Shown: positions 9,817-18,781 of the stretch, piece by piece
Layout: every line of letters begins with the position of its first letter
How positions within the stretch are numbered: the first letter of the stretch is position 1
Assembly: GCF_030269305.1 (NCBI RefSeq)
Contig: NZ_BSTC01000005.1
Location: 310,001 to 374,000, forward strand
Length of the DNA stretch: 64,000 bases
Source: Kineosporia sp. NBRC 101731
Lineage (GTDB): Bacteria; Actinomycetota; Actinomycetes; Actinomycetales; Kineosporiaceae
Reading direction: 5' to 3'
Program-made: the position numbers and the translations under genes
The notes under the pieces: generated by a model
The model's input: the letters and a program-made list of their open reading frames with translations, nothing else
The model's database searches: none
What the model was told of the DNA's origin: nothing

Positions 9817-10992
9817 TTACCCGAGGTCGATCCGCAGCACCCGGTCGTCGGTCTTCCCCGGCTCGCCGCGTCCGTCGGTGTTCGACGTGGTGATCCACAG
9901 GTGGTCGCCGGCGGGGGTCGCGGCGACGTTGCGGATCCGGCCGAAACGCTGGTGGAAGAGGCTCTTCGGAGTGCCCGCGGTCTTGTTCTGCAGGGGCACG
10001 GCCCACAGCCGCTCACCCCGCAGCGCACCCAGGTAAGCCACGTCGTCCACAATCGCCAGACCACTGGGAGAGGCATTCTCGGTGTGCCACTGCACCTTGG
10101 GTGCGACGTAGCCCTCGCGCTTCTTCTTGCCCTCCACCACCGGCCAGCCGTAATTCTTGCCGGGCAGGATGCGGTTCAGCTCGTCCCAGGTGTCCTGCCC
10201 GAACTCGGCGGCCCAGGGGTGCTTCTTCGAGTCGAAGGCGATGCCCTGCACGTTGCGATGGCCCAGCGAGTAGACCGGAGAACCCGGATACGGGTTGTCT
10301 TTCGGCGCCGAACCGTCGCTGTTGATGCGGAGGATCTTGCCGCCCAGGCTCTTCTTGTTCTGGGCGTTGCTGGTGTTCGCGCCGTCACCGGTACCGATCC
10401 AGAGCTTTCCGTCCGGGCCGAAGGTGATCTCTCCGCCGTTGTGGATGCTCGACGCGGGAATCCCGGTGAGCACGGCCTTGGGTTTGCCCAGCGAGTTGCC
10501 GTCGTAGCTCATCCGTACCACCCGGTTGTCGCCCTGCGTGCTGTGCACGTAGGCCCACACGTTCACCGGCTTGGCCTTCGTCGGTCGGGCACCCGGCTTC
10601 AGGGCCAGCCCGAGCAGTCCGCCCTCGCCGTCGTCACTCACCCCGGGCACGGTGCCGACCGTCGACTTCTTGCCCTTCGGGGTGATGCGCACGATGTCGC
10701 CGCTGGGCCGTTCCGACACCAGCGCCGAGCCGTCGGCCAGGAAGGTCACACCCCAGGGCACGTCGAGCTTCGTCGCGAGGGTCTTGCCCAGGGTCGCCTT
10801 GGGTACCTTGATGGTGGACGTGGTGGCGCCTGTGTCGCTCGGCTCACCCCCCGGGGTGGCCGGGGTGGTCTGCTCGTCGCTCGCCCCGACGCTCACCTGA
10901 CCCGAGCCGCCAGAACCGTCCGAGGCCGACGAGCAACCGGACAGAGCCATGACGACGAGTGATCCGGCCGCGATCGTGTGTGACGTCTTCAC
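9817..10992 (-). CDS. PQQ-type glucose/sorbosone dehydrogenase-like lipoprotein
   Basis: The 391-residue protein starts at GTG and has a lipobox ALSGC with Cys20, so it should be anchored on the outer face of the membrane. After a Ser/Thr-rich linker, a beta-propeller of the soluble aldose sugar dehydrogenase (GSDH) family begins at DVPWGVTFLADGSALVSER and includes IHNGGEITFGPDGKLWIGTGD and FGQDTWDELNRILPGKNYGW. These enzymes oxidise sugars with PQQ. Cofactor supply and substrate are not evident here. It lies 40 nt downstream of the chelatase gene on the same strand and converges with the acyltransferase gene, three bases apart. Confidence 0.85.
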   Translation of the reverse strand: MKTSHTIAAGSLVVMALSGCSSASDGSGGSGQVSVGASDEQTTPATPGGEPSDTGATTSTIKVPKATLGKTLATKLDVPWGVTFLADGSALVSERPSGDIVRITPKGKKSTVGTVPGVSDDGEGGLLGLALKPGARPTKAKPVNVWAYVHSTQGDNRVVRMSYDGNSLGKPKAVLTGIPASSIHNGGEITFGPDGKLWIGTGDGANTSNAQNKKSLGGKILRINSDGSAPKDNPYPGSPVYSLGHRNVQGIAFDSKKHPWAAEFGQDTWDELNRILPGKNYGWPVVEGKKKREGYVAPKVQWHTENASPSGLAIVDDVAYLGALRGERLWAVPLQNKTAGTPKSLFHQRFGRIRNVAATPAGDHLWITTSNTDGRGEPGKTDDRVLRIDLG

Positions 10993-11032
10993 CCGTCCGA
11001 TACTGCTGGAAAAACCGGGGAAGTGCGAGCCG

Positions 11033-11749
11033 TCACACCCCCGTCAGCTCGGCCAGCTCGGCCACTGCCGCGTCGTACCTGTTCAGGGCCAGTTCGGTCA
11101 GCACGGGATGGGGCGCCATCGGGGCAGTGACGCGGTCGGCGCCGGCCGTGGCGAGCTTGCTGACGAACTGCCCGGGAGCCAGCAGGTAACCGGCGATCGT
11201 GACGGGCGTACCGGGATGTTCCTCGCGCAGCCGGGCGACGGCGTCGGCCACGGTGGGGGTGCCGGCGGCGGCGTAGGCCGGCACGACCACGGCTCCGTCC
11301 CGCGAGCGCGACAGGGCGGCCGCCATCTCCTCCACGGCTCTGGACGCGGCCGGATCGCTGGAACCTGCGGCGGCCAGCACGATCGCGTCCCCCGGCGCGG
11401 CCCCGGCCCCGGCCAGCCGGTCGTGCAGCACCTCCAGCAGGCGGGTGTCGGGACCGAGCGGATCCGCGGCCCGGGCCCGGCCCGGCGCGGAGGCCACGGC
11501 GTTGCCGATGTCCGTCTTCACGTGGAAGCCGGTGGAGAGCAGCAGCGGCACCACGACCAGGGACAGGCCCTCGGCCTTCAGCCGGTCCACCACGTCGGCG
11601 ACGAACGGTTCCTGCACATCCACGTGCGCAGCCTCGATCCGCAGCCCGGGGCGGGCCCGGGCCAGGTCGGCGCGGAACTGGTCGATCACCTCCCGCCCGG
11701 CCGGGGACCGGGTGCCGTGGGAGCAGGCGACGAATACGGGCGCAGACAT
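11033..11749 (-). CDS. Sirohydrochlorin chelatase (CbiX/SirB-type)
   Basis: The 238-residue protein has two repeated halves. The metal-binding histidines typical of CbiX/SirB are at ACSHGTRSPAG near the N-terminus and STGFHVKTDIG mid-way. It inserts iron or cobalt into sirohydrochlorin for siroheme or cobalamin. The start is placed at the ATG before SAPVFVACSHGT, where homology begins; the frame remains open to 11947 but the upstream residues look non-coding. No sulfite/nitrite reductase or cobalamin genes are nearby, so the metal cannot be assigned. It is probably co-transcribed with the sugar dehydrogenase gene downstream. Confidence 0.85.
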   Translation of the reverse strand: MSAPVFVACSHGTRSPAGREVIDQFRADLARARPGLRIEAAHVDVQEPFVADVVDRLKAEGLSLVVVPLLLSTGFHVKTDIGNAVASAPGRARAADPLGPDTRLLEVLHDRLAGAGAAPGDAIVLAAAGSSDPAASRAVEEMAAALSRSRDGAVVVPAYAAAGTPTVADAVARLREEHPGTPVTIAGYLLAPGQFVSKLATAGADRVTAPMAPHPVLTELALNRYDAAVAELAELTGV

Positions 11750-11909
11750 GACCGGGAAGTCTGGCACGACCGGACGGAACCCGGAGGTGTTCCGCGTCAC
11801 TCGTCCGGAACGAAAAAACCTGCCGAAGCAGGAAACCTGAGGGCCGGTCGCCGGCGTCCTGGTTGCTGTCCGCGTCGTTCGTCGTTGTTCGTCCTGTGGG
11901 GGAGTCCAC

Positions 11910-12551
11910 GTGATCGCCTTGTTACCGGCACTGCGCTTCTGGCGCATGCTGTCCCGACCGGCGGAGTCACCCGGTCATCGTCAGGAGTCCTTCCTCGAGA
12001 AGGGCTCCCGGAGCCGGGAACTGGACGACGAACCGGCCGAGATCGGGTTCCGCCGGTTCGTCGCTGCCCGCTGGGGGGCCCTGCAGCGGTACGCGTTCCT
12101 GCTCACCGGCGACCATCAGCTCGCCGAGGACGTGGTGCAGGCCGCGCTGGAGAAGTGCTGGCGGCGCTGGGGAAAGATTCAGAACGACTCGCCGGAGAGC
12201 TACGTGCGGGCCGCGATCGCGAACACCGCGGCGTCCCGTCACCGTAAGCGCTCGCTGCCGGAGACCTCGCTCGACGACCTGCTGGTCTCCCCGGCCGCAC
12301 CCGGTGACCACGCGGAGAGTCACGCCCTGCGGTCCGGGCTCTGGTCGGCCCTGAGCGACCTGCCCCCGCGTCAGCGAACGGTCGTGGTGCTGCGTCTGTG
12401 GGAGGACCGCTCGGTCGAGGAGACCGCGCGGATGCTGGGCATCTCGTCCGGAGCGGTGAAGTCACAACTGTCCAAGGCGGTCGCTCACCTGCGGGAACAC
12501 CCCGGGGTTCGCGGTCTGCTCCAGAACACCGGTGGGGAGGTCATCCGATGA
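11910..12551 (+). CDS. SigE-family ECF RNA polymerase sigma factor
   Basis: The 213-residue protein has sigma region 2 (FRRFVAARWGALQRYAFLLTGD, AEDVVQAALEKCW) and region 4 (LSDLPPRQRTVVVLRLWEDRSVEETARMLGISSGAVKSQLSKAV), the pattern of the actinobacterial 'SigE family' of ECF factors. GTG 11910 is chosen because GGGGGAG precedes it by 5 nt; the 35 residues before region 2 are unlike the family. Its TGA overlaps the ATG of the next gene, a single-pass membrane protein that probably regulates it or belongs to its output. Confidence 0.9.
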   Translation: MIALLPALRFWRMLSRPAESPGHRQESFLEKGSRSRELDDEPAEIGFRRFVAARWGALQRYAFLLTGDHQLAEDVVQAALEKCWRRWGKIQNDSPESYVRAAIANTAASRHRKRSLPETSLDDLLVSPAAPGDHAESHALRSGLWSALSDLPPRQRTVVVLRLWEDRSVEETARMLGISSGAVKSQLSKAVAHLREHPGVRGLLQNTGGEVIR

Positions 12552-14077
12552 GGAACACCGACGACCGGCTGGTCACCGAGGTGAAGGCTGTGTTCGACGA
12601 GGTCGACCGGGCGCTCGCCGCGCAGCCCGACCAGACCCCGCCGTGGGAGAACATCCAGGCGTTCGTGAAGCGGTCGCGCAACCGTCGCCGGCGACGTGTC
12701 GCCCTGGTGGCGGGCGCGGCGGCGATGGCCGTGGTCACCCTTTTCGTGTTGCAGGGCAAGCTGTTCCAGGTCTCCAACCAGGGACAGCCGCAGCCGGCCG
12801 CTCCCTCGTTCGAGGAGTGGGACAAGACCCAGGGGTCCCTGCGGGACGATGACGACTGGTTGTCCGACCTGCGGGAGTTCGCCGCCTACAGCGACGTGGC
12901 GAGTCCGGACGCGACCGGCGAGCCGCTCCAGACGCCGGGCAAGAACGTCAAGGTGCTCTTCGCGTCCGACATCGGCGAGTACCGGGTCGCGGTGGTCACG
13001 GCCGACTGGGAGTCGAACGACGGCACCCAGATGGCCGAGTTCGTCGGACCGCGCGGTGCCGCTGCGGAAGACATGGAACCGGGGGAGGGCGGCGGGTCGA
13101 TCGAGGAAATGGGCAGCCTTCAGCAGGGTCTGGTCTATCCGGAGATGCTCCCCGATGGCTCGGACGTCGACCCGAACTCGGCCGCGGTCTACGTGCTGGC
13201 CACCGGTGACGTGCCGACGGTGCAGGTGCAGCGGCCGCCGACCATCGATGCACAGGGCAAGGTCACGCAGCACACCAGCCTGCTCGAGTTCGACGGTGGG
13301 GCCGCCACCGCCGCCTTCGACCAGACGGGGCACTACGCGGTCGTCATCCCCTCCATTTTGAGAAGTGGTGAGGAGTACGCCCTTTCCGACGGTTACCAGG
13401 ACTTCACGATCGGGAGCGTAGATGCCGTGGACGCCCCGCCGGTGAACGTTGAATCGGTCCGAGGTGATCAGAGCCGGGTGGCCGAGATCGTGAACACGAT
13501 GGCGCTGTACACCTGGTACGCGGTACGGCAGACGCCCGATCAGGGGGAGTGGCAGCTGCTGCTGGCCGAGCCGGGCGGACTGACCGCCACCGGCCCGAAC
13601 CGGGTGGTCGTCGGGGTGCTCACCCTGCCGGGCGGAGCCCGGGTGGTCTCGGCCGGGCAGGTGGAGGCGGATACCTCGAACGACGGCTCGGCCGGGCTGT
13701 CGTGGCTCGACACGGCCCGGATCCTGCCGGCCGGTGATCCGGACGACGTCTCGATCGCGTGGCGTCTGGGCGAGGGCGGGGCGAAGGCGAAGCGCACCGC
13801 GGCGGTGGGGCCGGCCGGCACCGAGTCGGTGGAGTGGAGCACGAAGAACGGCGGGACGATCGAGGGGCAGGCCGTGGACACCCTGGCCACGATCGACCGC
13901 ACCGACATCACCTCCGTGCGGTTCCTCGACGGCCAGGGGCAGGAACTCGGGTCGCAGAAGGTGCTGGCACCGGCGGAGCAGCCCGACCAGGAGTTCGGTG
14001 AACAGACGCTGGAGTCGCCCGACGTGATGGGGTACTGGCAGCTACCGGAGATCGAGGACGGTCTGGCCGGTTTCTGA
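12548..14077 (+). CDS. Single-pass membrane protein coupled to the sigma factor, possible anti-sigma factor
   Basis: This 509-residue protein has a cytoplasmic N-terminus of about 50 residues ending in an Arg-rich stretch, one membrane segment (about 51-69, VALVAGAAAMAVVTLFVLQ), and a long, probably extracytoplasmic C-terminal domain rich in acidic residues and beta-strand-like sequence. I do not recognise the outer domain. The ATG overlaps the sigma stop (ATGA), which argues for a sigma/anti-sigma pair. However, the zinc anti-sigma motif (HxxxCxxC) is absent from the short N-terminal part, so the anti-sigma role is inference from position and topology only. Confidence 0.75.
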   Translation: MRNTDDRLVTEVKAVFDEVDRALAAQPDQTPPWENIQAFVKRSRNRRRRRVALVAGAAAMAVVTLFVLQGKLFQVSNQGQPQPAAPSFEEWDKTQGSLRDDDDWLSDLREFAAYSDVASPDATGEPLQTPGKNVKVLFASDIGEYRVAVVTADWESNDGTQMAEFVGPRGAAAEDMEPGEGGGSIEEMGSLQQGLVYPEMLPDGSDVDPNSAAVYVLATGDVPTVQVQRPPTIDAQGKVTQHTSLLEFDGGAATAAFDQTGHYAVVIPSILRSGEEYALSDGYQDFTIGSVDAVDAPPVNVESVRGDQSRVAEIVNTMALYTWYAVRQTPDQGEWQLLLAEPGGLTATGPNRVVVGVLTLPGGARVVSAGQVEADTSNDGSAGLSWLDTARILPAGDPDDVSIAWRLGEGGAKAKRTAAVGPAGTESVEWSTKNGGTIEGQAVDTLATIDRTDITSVRFLDGQGQELGSQKVLAPAEQPDQEFGEQTLESPDVMGYWQLPEIEDGLAGF

Positions 14078-14108
14078 CCGCTTTCGGACAGCGATTTCGC
14101 GGACGCGG

Positions 14109-14145
14109 GTGCGGATGGGCTCCGGAGGGGGGAGCCCATCCGCAC
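14109..14145 (+). terminator. Perfect 15-bp hairpin between the sigma operon and ilvD
   Basis: GTGCGGATGGGCTCC (14109-14123) and its exact complement (14131-14145) flank a 7-nt loop. It lies 31 nt after the membrane-protein stop and 22 nt before the ilvD start. There is no U-run, which is common for actinobacterial terminators. Because it is inside the probable ilvD leader it could also affect ilvD expression. Confidence 0.8.
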
Positions 14146-14167
14146 CTGCGGCGTAAAGTCGCCCGAC

Positions 14168-15880
14168 GTGACCCAGCACACGCGCAACAGTGAGCACGAC
14201 ATCAAGCCACGCAGCCGGCAGGTGACCGACGGGATCGAGGCCACGGCCTCGCGCGGGATGCTCCGTGCGGTCGGTATGGGCGACGACGACTTCGCGAAAC
14301 CACAGATCGGGGTGGCGAGTTCGTGGAACGAGATCACGCCGTGCAATCTCAGCCTGGACCGGCTGGCGAAGGCGGTGAAAGACGGTGTGCACGCCGGTGG
14401 GGGATACCCGCTGGAGTTCGGCACCATCAGCGTCAGTGACGGCATCTCGATGGGGCACGAGGGGATGCACTTCTCGCTGGTCTCGCGGGAGGTGATCGCC
14501 GACAGCGTCGAGACCGTCATGCAGGCCGAGCGTCTCGACGCCAGCGTGCTGCTGGCCGGGTGCGACAAGTCGCTGCCCGGGATGCTGATGGCCGCCGCCC
14601 GGCTGGACCTGGCGTCGGTGTTCCTCTACGCCGGGTCGATCCTGCCGGGCAAGGCGACATTCACCGACGGTACGGAGAAGGACGTCACGCTGATCGACGC
14701 CTTCGAGGGGGTCGGAGCGTGCGCCCGGGGTCTGATGAGCCGCGAGGACCTGGACATCCTGGAACGCGCCATCTGCCCGGGCGAGGGTGCCTGCGGCGGG
14801 ATGTACACGGCCAACACGATGGCGAGTGCGGCCGAGGCGCTGGGCATGTCCCTGCCCGGCTCGGCCGCGCCCCCGGCCACCGACCGGCGCCGCGACGGGT
14901 TCGCCCGGCGCTCCGGCGAGGCCGTGATCAACCTGCTGCGCCGCGGCATCACGGCGCGCGACATCCTGACCAAGGAGGCGTTCGAGAACGCGATCGCCGT
15001 GGTGATGGCGTTCGGCGGCTCGACGAACGCCGTGCTGCACCTGCTCGCGATTGCGCACGAGGCCGAGGTGGAGCTCACGCTGGACGATTTCGCCCGGGTC
15101 GGGGCCCGGGTGCCGCATCTGGCCGATGTGAAGCCCTTCGGGCGGTACGTGATGTTCGACGTCGACCGGGTGGGCGGTGTGCCGGTCGTGATGAAGGCCC
15201 TCCTCGACGCCGGGCTGATGCACGGCGACGTGATGACCGTGACCGGCGCGACGATGGCCGAGAACCTGGCCGGCATCAATCCGCCCGATCTGGACGGCAA
15301 GGTGGTGCGGGCGCTGTCCGAGCCGATCCACCGCACCGGTGGTATCACCGTGCTGCACGGCTCCCTGGCCCCCGAGGGCGCGGTGGTGAAGAGCGCGGGG
15401 TTCGACAGCGACGTGTTCGAGGGCACCGCGCGGGTGTTCGAGCGGGAGCGGGCGGCCCTGGACGCGCTGGAGAACGGGACGATCACGGCGGGCGACGTGG
15501 TGGTGATCCGTTTCGAGGGGCCCAAGGGCGGGCCCGGGATGCGCGAGATGCTGGCCATCACCGGGGCGATCAAGGGCGCCGGTCTGGGCAAGGACGTACT
15601 GCTCCTGACCGACGGCCGGTTCTCGGGCGGCACCACCGGGCTGTGCGTCGGGCACGTGACCCCGGAGGCCGTGGACTCCGGTCCGATCGCGGCCGTGCGG
15701 GACGGCGACCGGATCCGGCTGAACGTCGCGGACAGCACCCTCGACCTGCTCGTGCCGGCCGAGGAGATCGCCTCCCGAATGCAGGATTTCATTCCGGTAC
15801 CGCACCATTTCACCCGGGGCGTGCTGGCGAAGTACGTCAAGCTGGTCGGCTCCGCCTCCCAGGGGGCCGTGCTGGGCTGA
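14168..15880 (+). CDS. ilvD: Dihydroxy-acid dehydratase
   Basis: The 570-residue protein converts 2,3-dihydroxy-isovalerate and -methylvalerate to the 2-keto acids, the third common step of valine and isoleucine synthesis. Fe-S cluster cysteines are at [17 protein letters not shown] and [16 protein letters not shown]; the C-terminal lid is [15 protein letters not shown]. The start is GTG 14168 without a strong ribosome site. It stands apart from ilvBNC (about 6 kb downstream), separated by two GGDEF-EAL genes. A 15-bp hairpin precedes it. No leader peptide rich in branched-chain codons was found here, unlike ilvB and cimA. Confidence 0.97.
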   Translation: MTQHTRNSEHDIKPRSRQVTDGIEATASRGMLRAVGMGDDDFAKPQIGVASSWNEITPCNLSLDRLAKAVKDGVHAGGGYPLEFGTISVSDGISMGHEGMHFSLVSREVIADSVETVMQAERLDASVLLAGCDKSLPGMLMAAARLDLASVFLYAGSILPGKATFTDGTEKDVTLIDAFEGVGACARGLMSREDLDILERAICPGEGACGGMYTANTMASAAEALGMSLPGSAAPPATDRRRDGFARRSGEAVINLLRRGITARDILTKEAFENAIAVVMAFGGSTNAVLHLLAIAHEAEVELTLDDFARVGARVPHLADVKPFGRYVMFDVDRVGGVPVVMKALLDAGLMHGDVMTVTGATMAENLAGINPPDLDGKVVRALSEPIHRTGGITVLHGSLAPEGAVVKSAGFDSDVFEGTARVFERERAALDALENGTITAGDVVVIRFEGPKGGPGMREMLAITGAIKGAGLGKDVLLLTDGRFSGGTTGLCVGHVTPEAVDSGPIAAVRDGDRIRLNVADSTLDLLVPAEEIASRMQDFIPVPHHFTRGVLAKYVKLVGSASQGAVLG

Positions 15881-15974
15881 CCGCTCTTACCGCTCAACCG
15901 TCGCCCTTCCGCCGCCGATGGGGTGAGAGCGGCCTGACCAGGGTCGACGGTGAAAGTGGTGCACGGGTGGACTC

Positions 15975-18551
15975 ATGCTGATTGCACTGATCGCGACGGG
16001 AGCTACGGCCGTGGCGGCCGCGAGCGTGGCCTTCGCGGCCGCCGCGCGCGAGCCGGCCTACCGGCGTGGCACCGTGCTGTCGGGACTCGGGATCCTGATC
16101 TGGGGCGGCGCCTCGATCGCCGTTCTCCAAGGGCTGCCGGACGTCTGGTTCTGGTGCCTGTTACGGCCCCTGGTCCTGGTGCTGTTCCTGTTCGGCACGG
16201 TCAGCAACCCGGCCTCCCGCCTGACCGGGCGCGACTACGCCGCGATGCTGGCCGACGGCTGGCTGGTGATCGCCAACCTGGTCGGGGTGGTCTGGATCGC
16301 CGCCTACCACCAGAACGTCATCGGCGTGCGTGAGCACGTCGTCCCCACACTGTTCTGGATCTTCCCGCTGATGCTGCTGGTGGGCATGGCCACCGGGGTG
16401 GCCCTGCGCACCCTGCCCACCGACCGCCGCGGATCGTTGATGGCCATCGGCTCGGGGGCCGTGTCGCTGACCGGTGACCTGGTCGGTCTGGCCACCCGGA
16501 CCGAACTGGCCGTGCCGTTCTGGGGTGCGGCCTGGCTGCTGCTGGCCCTGACCACCCGGATGGAGAACGGCCGCGTCTACGGCCGTCTCGCGCTCGACCC
16601 GCGCCCCCGCACGCTGCGCCTGTGGCAGCTGCCGGTCCCGCTGGCCGTGATCCTCATCTTCGTCCCGGTCGGCACCGACCCCGTCGTCGGCATGGTGCTG
16701 GCCGGCACTTCGGTGGCCGCCTGCGCCGCCCTGGTCAACCAGTCCCGGCGCACCGAGGAACTCTGGCAGGACCTGACCGCCCGCAGCCAGCTCTACGAGG
16801 AACTGCTGGAGAACACCCAGGACGTGATTGTCCAGGTCGACGACTTCGGGGTGATCGAGTTCGCCAACCCGGCCTCGGCCCGGGTACTGGGTATGCGTCC
16901 GGACCAGCTCGTCGGCACCACCCTGATGGACTACCTGCACGAGGACGACCAGAAGATGTCCCGCGTCGTGGCCGGAGCACCGCAGTGGCGCCGGGGCGAG
17001 CAGCGCGTGGAGACCCGTTTCCTGCCGGTCGTCCCGGGGATGCCGCCGGAACCCGAGACGAAGAAGGAACCGCGCACGGCCGGTCTGGTCGGCAACATGT
17101 GGGCGGCGAACGAGTCACGCTGGCGGGTGATCGAGTGGGCCATCACGCCCCGCGAGGACGGCGGCGCGGTGCTGGTCGGGCGGGACGTCTCCGACCGGGT
17201 GCGGATGCAGACCGAATTGGTGGACGCCGCCCAGACCGACGCTCTTACCGGCCTTCTCAACCGCACGGCGTTCCTCGAGGCGGTCAACGCCCGGCTCGCC
17301 TCGGGTCAGCACGCCGCCGTGATGTTCATCGACCTCGACAACTTCAAGGAGGTCAACGACACCATGGGCCACGCCGAGGGCGACCGGCTGCTGCACCGCG
17401 CGGCCGAGTGCCTGCGACAGGCGGCCGGCCCGGGTGACTCGGTGGCCCGGCTGGGCGGTGACGAGTTCGCGGTGATGCCCGCCTCCGCCGACCCGGACGA
17501 GGCCAAGGCCGCGGCCGAGGCAGTGATCACCGCCTTCAACGGGTTCGACGAGACCGCGCACGGGCGGCCCTCGGTGTCGGCGAGCCTCGGTCTGGTGGTG
17601 GCCGACCCGGTGGTGACCCGCACCGCGCGGGAGGTGCTGCGCGACGCCGACCTGGCGATGTACCGGGCCAAGCAGCGCGGTGGCGCCGGGGTGGTGGATT
17701 TCGAGCCGTGGATGTCCGAGCGCGTGATGGAGCACCACCGGCTGCGCGGAGACCTGGAGACGGCGGTGCGGGACGAGAGCCTGGCGATCTACCTGCAGCC
17801 GGTCGTCGATCTGCACACCCGGCAGTGGGAGGGCTTCGAGGCCCTGGTGCGCTGGCCGGTCGGCGCCGAGACCTGGTCACCGGCGCAGTTCCTGCCGGTG
17901 GCCGAGGAGAGCGGCCTGATCGTGCCGATGGGTGCCTGGGTGCTGCGGGAGTCGCTGCGCCAGCTGTCCGGCTGGCGCGACCCGAAGCTCGGCATGGCGG
18001 TGAACGTGTCGGCCGCGCAGCTGGTCGGCACCGACTTCTACGACGTCACCATGCAGGCGCTCGCCGACAGCGGTGTCGCCCCCGGCCGGCTGACCCTGGA
18101 GATCACCGAGCAGGCCGCGATCCAGGACCTGGGCCGCACCGCCTCCCGCCTGGACATGCTGCGCTCCGAGGGCGTGCACGTGGCGATCGACGACTTCGGC
18201 ACCGGTTTCTCGTCGCTGCAGTACCTGTCCCGGCTGCCCGTCGACATCCTCAAGATCGACCGCAAGTTCGTCTGGGGACTGGGGCAGCAGGCCGAGGACG
18301 ACGTGCTGGTGCGTTCCATGCTCGGTCTGGCCGCGGAGCTCGGCCTCGAGGTGATCGCCGAGGGCGTCGAGACCCGGCGTCAGGCCGAGCTCCTGCTGGA
18401 GTACGGATGCCGCCTGGCCCAGGGCTTCCTGTTCTCCCCACCCCGCCCGATCGAGGAACTACGGGCCAGCGACCCCTTCGTCAGCCCCGCCCCGCCCATG
18501 CTCGCGGTCCCACAACCCCGCCGGGCCAGCACCGAGCGAGTCACGGGCTGA
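15975..18551 (+). CDS. Membrane PAS-GGDEF-EAL cyclic-di-GMP protein
   Basis: The 858-residue protein has several N-terminal membrane segments (about residues 1-255), a PAS domain (YEELLENTQDVIVQVDDFGVIEFANPASARVLG, about 275-400), a GGDEF domain (RLGGDEFAV, GGDEF 494-498; FIDLDNFKEVNDTMGH) and an EAL domain (EGFEALVRW, Glu622; IDDFGTGFSSLQYL; LKIDRKF; IAEGVET). All catalytic motifs look intact, so either activity may be used. The start at ATG 15975 follows GGGTGG. It is the first of two consecutive, same-strand GGDEF-EAL genes inserted between ilvD and ilvB. Confidence 0.93.
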   Translation: MLIALIATGATAVAAASVAFAAAAREPAYRRGTVLSGLGILIWGGASIAVLQGLPDVWFWCLLRPLVLVLFLFGTVSNPASRLTGRDYAAMLADGWLVIANLVGVVWIAAYHQNVIGVREHVVPTLFWIFPLMLLVGMATGVALRTLPTDRRGSLMAIGSGAVSLTGDLVGLATRTELAVPFWGAAWLLLALTTRMENGRVYGRLALDPRPRTLRLWQLPVPLAVILIFVPVGTDPVVGMVLAGTSVAACAALVNQSRRTEELWQDLTARSQLYEELLENTQDVIVQVDDFGVIEFANPASARVLGMRPDQLVGTTLMDYLHEDDQKMSRVVAGAPQWRRGEQRVETRFLPVVPGMPPEPETKKEPRTAGLVGNMWAANESRWRVIEWAITPREDGGAVLVGRDVSDRVRMQTELVDAAQTDALTGLLNRTAFLEAVNARLASGQHAAVMFIDLDNFKEVNDTMGHAEGDRLLHRAAECLRQAAGPGDSVARLGGDEFAVMPASADPDEAKAAAEAVITAFNGFDETAHGRPSVSASLGLVVADPVVTRTAREVLRDADLAMYRAKQRGGAGVVDFEPWMSERVMEHHRLRGDLETAVRDESLAIYLQPVVDLHTRQWEGFEALVRWPVGAETWSPAQFLPVAEESGLIVPMGAWVLRESLRQLSGWRDPKLGMAVNVSAAQLVGTDFYDVTMQALADSGVAPGRLTLEITEQAAIQDLGRTASRLDMLRSEGVHVAIDDFGTGFSSLQYLSRLPVDILKIDRKFVWGLGQQAEDDVLVRSMLGLAAELGLEVIAEGVETRRQAELLLEYGCRLAQGFLFSPPRPIEELRASDPFVSPAPPMLAVPQPRRASTERVTG

Positions 18552-18567
18552 TCCAGCAAAACCTTGT

Positions 18568-18650
18568 CGTGATCATGCAAAACCTCCCCGGCGTTCTAGA
18601 ACTCCACGCGCGAGAGTTCTAGAACTCTGGGGAGGTTCTGCATGATCACG
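18568..18650. repeat. Palindromic repeat family A, copy 1 (83 bp)
   Basis: Two 36-nt arms, CGTGATCATGCA...GTTCTAGAACT and its near-exact complement (four differences), flank an 11-nt loop. Both ends read CGTGATCATGC inward, and both arms contain the self-complementary GTTCTAGAAC. It lies just after the PAS-GGDEF-EAL stop. The same 83-bp design recurs at 25328-25410. Confidence 0.95.
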
Positions 18651-18781
18651 GAGGGGGTCTGGGGATCCCTCGCTCGCCCCTGATCACCCGGAAAAACCGC
18701 GTGATCACTGACAGTTGAGACTGACTGCGTTCGTGGCATTTCGGCGCTTACGGCGCCGGGTGCCCGGATACTGTCGTCACC

